Shown: positions 61,501 through 64,000 of the stretch, piece by piece
How the letters are laid out: the number at the start of each line of letters is the position of its first letter
Position numbering within the stretch: the stretch's first letter is position 1
NCBI GenBank assembly: GCA_029834535.1
Contig: JAQMWT010000344.1
Coordinates: 186,001-250,000, forward strand
Reading direction: 5' to 3'
Length of the DNA stretch: 64,000 nt
Source: Chrysophaeum taylorii
Lineage: Eukaryota > Sar > Pelagophyceae > Pelagomonadales > Pelagomonadaceae
The notes under the pieces: model-generated
Told to the model about the DNA's origin: nothing
Databases searched by the model: none
What the model saw: the letters and a program-made list of their open reading frames with translations, nothing else
Made by a program: the position numbers and the translations under genes

Positions 61501-62398
61501 CGGTTTCAGCCTTAGAAATATGCTCTTGGACCAAGATTTCTTCTCGGTATTTGATATCGAAGCAACATGGCCCGAAGTTTCGTCGCCATTCCCGCCTGCT
61601 GCATCCCAAAAAAACGTGTGGCTCCCCGCACATGAGGACGAGCTTTCGCGCACAGCCGTAGACGGTGGTAAGACCCAGCGGCGACTCGGCGACTTCGTCG
61701 GCCGGTGCGCCGGCGGTATGCTCGGCGACGCCATCTTCCAGCAAGTCGGAAGCCTTCGTAGCCTTGGACTTTGTCGATGCAAAATCGGCGACGTTGGCGC
61801 ATGCGCGATCGGCAGGGCGCTCACATGCGTCTCAACACTCGAGGTTCTTCGGCTCGACGAGAACGATGTTGGTGATGATGGAGCTGCCGCCATGGCGACT
61901 GCTCTCGAAAAAAGCCATCGGCTTCGTGAATTGTCTTTACCTAACAACCGCATCACGTCCAATGGAGCTGCGTTTATGCTACGAGCGCTCGCGCGGCGAG
62001 TGTCTCCCTTCCACGTACTCGTGCTGCGCGACAACTTCATTGATGATTGTTTTTTGGACGATTTTCTGAGCCATCAAGCCTCTCTCTCTCGCCATCCAGC
62101 CGCGGCGTGTCTGAACATGGATGGGAACGCATGGCGCTCCCAGCCACTCGCGCGGTTCAACAAGCTACTGGCACACATTTCCCACGGACTTGAACAAGAT
62201 AATCGACGACCCCGAGCTGATGATGAACTAGGAGCGAGCAATATCCGCCTACCGCCGCGGGTGCTTCCGATTAAGTCCGGATCGAGTCGAGCATCATCAT
62301 CATCATCAAAGGCCAGCGCATCGAGGCGCCCACATTCGGGCGCAATTTTTTCCGAATTGAGACTTCCCGTGCTCGCCTCGCGGGCAAGAGTGCGATAG
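58589..62398 (+). CDS. TPR-IQ-LRR protein, possibly cytoskeletal/flagellar
   Basis: Intronless, 1269 residues, ATG in a good context (CCTACCATGG). The N-terminal part has TPR-like helical repeats (HYRLGMLYYEDGEYELAAEN, FLELAALYERFGAFAGALYF). The middle is rich in IQ-like motifs (TVVRRAWRGRVWRS, AQAIQSRIRGCLGR, RIVTSAWRCFVAKERGQILL), which bind calmodulin or centrin. The C-terminal part is a ribonuclease-inhibitor-type LRR domain (SLRSLGLCRCKIGDVGACAI, LEVLRLDENDVGDDGAAAM, RELSLPNNRITSNGA). This set of domains is common in algal flagellar and basal-body proteins. The exact role is unknown. It is the longest uninterrupted frame among genes with so few GC-rich features. Confidence 0.8.
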   Translation: MVVRRAIYVKNTTNAMPLVRAKKLAAQMAAEDLARSNHPRFSPTQALRDPSIDYLGRDAQAKRSEIYRRSWRWAARNHIRSSHRLSAILLLDPVKRTHAHYRLGMLYYEDGEYELAAENLDKVLALDESGHPRYTTRAIFWRARARCDVELYMSTHGNGEERLSLALASYRKCFDHTTITVIDVDTMPTLFLELAALYERFGAFAGALYFLKIVLEFFRNNPAFEDAAFRCALVLKYASSVAADRPERIRLLNSCLELLEMLRVNDDIGEEIEHENGTWEGCRRKYRNDECATLLYARACQARTEMEAGHDDDAREEWAERTRAAYEELFSLRRTNGREDAATCSSTPSDFRSWLCKRSTWHAIAVELTDLGEPTLVADACEVGLTIPRKSAPDDRFVEHPDDDVGMLLRAQFAYEHLLDKAKARRCAERAFAANEWDMRARRAVAQLDPHMKEQFDMEDVATTVVRRAWRGRVWRSPFQQRLKQRIIERAEAAILRDRFGAKAARRDLAYFAAAKWRPLFLYEVRCSVRVQRFLRQQMRYKREFALALSRHLRALGSALSRCKRSPWHMQARESLIALAFHDLTPNNHAAKSQASLILRQQNAVPLVERFLRGAVARLTYLRHRTTVIKRVEVQERRLSGQTAEREQQPQQVEDECESVNKDGLFNESSVAFVAAQAIQSRIRGCLGRTSASTRKHVRDEYAARAVTRCVRRVIIQRKEARFLISSRHFVANSLQRQGRRWLGIRLEAACILERQARGSKARSRVAKKRAEYQAARIVTSAWRCFVAKERGQILLRRLRACAASRNVCVGPTLESIKRIIDLAVEDEMRANRDPVAERLAAATKKRRPRKNIVSKPLWPKLGMPGTSAFQACAKRMAWVASSKVDESSKESQPLSGVEVPLFTLFLSHWNCRLQTLALIDATDALGRDNPSALQLAAALSGCKSLAELVLVRCALGPRTIATLFAGMTACGFSLRNMLLDQDFFSVFDIEATWPEVSSPFPPAASQKNVWLPAHEDELSRTAVDGGKTQRRLGDFVGRCAGGMLGDAIFQQVGSLRSLGLCRCKIGDVGACAIGRALTCVSTLEVLRLDENDVGDDGAAAMATALEKSHRLRELSLPNNRITSNGAAFMLRALARRVSPFHVLVLRDNFIDDCFLDDFLSHQASLSRHPAAACLNMDGNAWRSQPLARFNKLLAHISHGLEQDNRRPRADDELGASNIRLPPRVLPIKSGSSRASSSSSKASASRRPHSGAIFSELRLPVLASRARVR

Positions 62399-62649
62399 GC
62401 GGCGAGTTTTGACACACAAGAAAAAGAAAAAGAAAAAGAGAAGAAGAAGAGAAAGGCAGGTGACTATGGAGCTTCGTTCATGCAACACGAGACATGACGA
62501 TCGATATCACTGTTAGAATCTGATGTGCGCACGGACCCAGAGACGCGTGCGTGCCCCACACAATAAAAATATTCTTCTAAAAGTCCGTGTTAACGATGGG
62601 TCGTGCAATGTGTTTCAGACTCCGCACACTAATAATAATAAGTTCCGGG
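62399..62649. other. Convergent 3' region with purine repeat
   Basis: A GAAAAA/GAAGAA tract (about 62419-62456) follows the TPR gene stop. The rest separates it from the convergent transporter gene. Confidence 0.5.
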
Positions 62650-63927
62650 TCACAACCCAACCTCTGGGGATGCCAAATAGAGCCGCTGAAGCTGGTCGTA
62701 TGCCCCCTCGCCAATGACGATAGAGGCGAGGATGATGACGAGACCAAGGACGACGTTCCCACCCGCGACGAATGGTTCGGCGATCTCGAGTTGTTGGCGT
62801 TGTCTCCAGGCCGTAGCAGCAGGGATGACGCCAAACAACAAGGTTATGCCGAAGGTGCCCGCGACGTCGAGGGCCCCGAGGAAGACGTCGGGTGAGACGG
62901 TGGCGATGACAAGTGGCGGGCCGACGATGGCTGCGGCGAGTCCAGCGTCGATGAGCGGCGGGGGCTTGACGCCGGCGAGTGGGTCGTCCTGGATTGCAAA
63001 GAGGTCGCAAAGATAACTGCGCAAGCCGTAGAAGAAGCCGAAGAAGCTGGTAACGATGGCGGCGAGCGAGAAGACAGCAACGAGCGAACCGAGGATCTCG
63101 GCGTCAGCACCCACCGAGTTCTGACGCAGCTGCGCGACGGGGTCCGCGACATCGGCGACGTCGACGGCGGCGCACACGAGGGTGTTCCATACCAAAAACA
63201 TGACGAGTGGCGCGGCCGAGCCGAGCGCGATCACGCGAGTGATCGCCGCTCTATCGCCTCGAAAGCGCGTCACGAGCAGGGGGACTATGTTGTGATAGAC
63301 GCCTGCGAGGACGCAGATGGGTATGGCCGCGAAGGCCGCGCCCCAGTCGTCCGGCGTCTCGACGAGGCGCTCGAGCCGGACCTCGGGTAGGGCGGCGAAA
63401 ACTATTCCGACGAACGACAAGCCCACGACGACGACGAGGCTCGAGTTGAGGCGCTCGACGAACTTGGAGCCCCCAAAGGCCACCGACGCCCCAAACGTCG
63501 CCACGAACAAGGCCCCCCCAGCGGCCTCGGGGATCTCCGCGCCAATCCCGTCGATCGCCTCGAACAGCAGCTCGCCGCCCGCCGCGATGTACGCCACCAA
63601 CAGCGCGTAGTGGATAAACGCGTACGCGAGCCCCGCGATGCCTCCCGCCGCGCCCCCCAAGGTCCTCGAAGACGTCGCGAGAAGCCCAAGCCCCGGCCGT
63701 TTCGTCTCGCAGATCGCCGTCGTCGTCGTCTCAGCGATAAGCAGTCCCGAGACCAACATGAACACCCAAGACCCGACGAGCGCGCCACATCCCGGCACGT
63801 AGCCCGCGGGCAGGGTCGCCTGCGGCAACGCCAAAATCCCCGCTCCCACCGTCGTCCCTGCGACCAACGCCGCCGCGTTCAATGTCGACGGGTCCTCTTC
63901 GGCGATCTCGCACTCCTCCGCTGCCAT
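62650..63927 (-). CDS. Aromatic amino-acid permease-like transporter (TyrP/Mtr type)
   Basis: 425 residues from the ATG at 63927. The frame stays open upstream to near the window end, so an N-terminal extension or transit peptide is possible. About 11 membrane segments. The N-terminal signature AALVAGTTVGAGILALPQAT is that of the Trp/Tyr permease (HAAAP) family, with the unwound-helix Gly motif. Further blocks: IHYALLVAYIAAGGELLFEA, CVLAGVYHNIVPLLV, VTSFFGFFYGLRSYLCDL. It is probably a proton- or sodium-coupled importer of Tyr or Trp. In algae and plants, homologues of bacterial type may sit in the plastid envelope; location here is unknown. Confidence 0.82.
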   Translation of the reverse strand: MAAEECEIAEEDPSTLNAAALVAGTTVGAGILALPQATLPAGYVPGCGALVGSWVFMLVSGLLIAETTTTAICETKRPGLGLLATSSRTLGGAAGGIAGLAYAFIHYALLVAYIAAGGELLFEAIDGIGAEIPEAAGGALFVATFGASVAFGGSKFVERLNSSLVVVVGLSFVGIVFAALPEVRLERLVETPDDWGAAFAAIPICVLAGVYHNIVPLLVTRFRGDRAAITRVIALGSAAPLVMFLVWNTLVCAAVDVADVADPVAQLRQNSVGADAEILGSLVAVFSLAAIVTSFFGFFYGLRSYLCDLFAIQDDPLAGVKPPPLIDAGLAAAIVGPPLVIATVSPDVFLGALDVAGTFGITLLFGVIPAATAWRQRQQLEIAEPFVAGGNVVLGLVIILASIVIGEGAYDQLQRLYLASPEVGL

Positions 63928-64000
63928 CGCCGGCCAGTCGGGTGGGGCCGCGAGGCATGCAACGCGCCGCTGCTGCGTCCATTGTCTCCTCAGCGGCCGA

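Noticed and set aside
1-64000. tRNA and rRNA genes
   Set aside because: I looked for B-box-like GGTTCGAATCC sequences and rRNA cores and found no convincing case; the match near 6665 is inside the transporter gene.

Overview
The window is nuclear DNA of a GC-rich eukaryotic alga with a secondary red-lineage plastid, most likely a photosynthetic stramenopile (pelagophyte-like; inference). Two proteins carry a signal peptide followed by an ASAFAP-type Phe junction, the bipartite presequence of such plastids: a [2Fe-2S] ferredoxin and an unidentified plastid protein. A GH81 beta-1,3-glucanase fits a chrysolaminarin-storing alga, and an arylsulfatase fits a marine one. Genes are dense, lie on both strands, and are cut by very short GT-AG introns (mostly 35-60 bp). 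Many exon boundaries below were placed by joining frames across such introns.

Layout. 1-25 kb: host genes. These are the 3' part of NOG1, an arylsulfatase and an EEP-family phosphatase/nuclease divergent over 24 bp, a TPT/SLC35 sugar transporter, a C2HC zinc-finger protein, a DUSP-domain protein, a plastid protein, a large secreted modular protein and a glycosyltransferase-like protein divergent over 15 bp, an SAP-like protein, a SAM plus RelA/SpoT-like protein, a PX-domain protein and the GH81 glucanase. 25.3-30.6 kb: retroelement graveyard with a Ty3/gypsy pol remnant on the minus strand and a decayed Ty1/copia copy on the plus strand, itself hit by smaller insertions. 31-46 kb: prolidase, a repeat-rich stretch, ferredoxin, PH-FYVE-like-PI4K, an ankyrin-methyltransferase fusion, decayed coding scraps and acetoacetyl-CoA synthetase. 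46.0-57.4 kb: an 11.3-kb LTR retrotransposon. 57.4-58.5 kb: an array of a short dispersed repeat. 58.6-64 kb: a TPR-IQ-LRR protein and an aromatic-amino-acid-permease-like transporter, cut near the window end.

The most notable object is the 46.0-57.4 kb element. It has about 310-bp LTRs starting TG and ending CA, a near-matching target duplication, a polypurine tract, and a primer site complementary to the anticodon stem-loop of initiator tRNA-Met (the half-tRNA priming known from Drosophila copia). Its order is gag-like, protease-like, cytosine-C5 DNA methyltransferase-like, integrase, linker domain, RT/RNase H, third ORF. The methyltransferase region shows motifs I, II, IV, VI, VIII and IX/X, and the decayed second copy keeps the matching 3' part, so the domain belongs to the element family. 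A heptapeptide of the form T-x-x-S-L-N-Y recurs at domain boundaries and may be the element's own protease sites. Both copies are frameshifted and look inactive.
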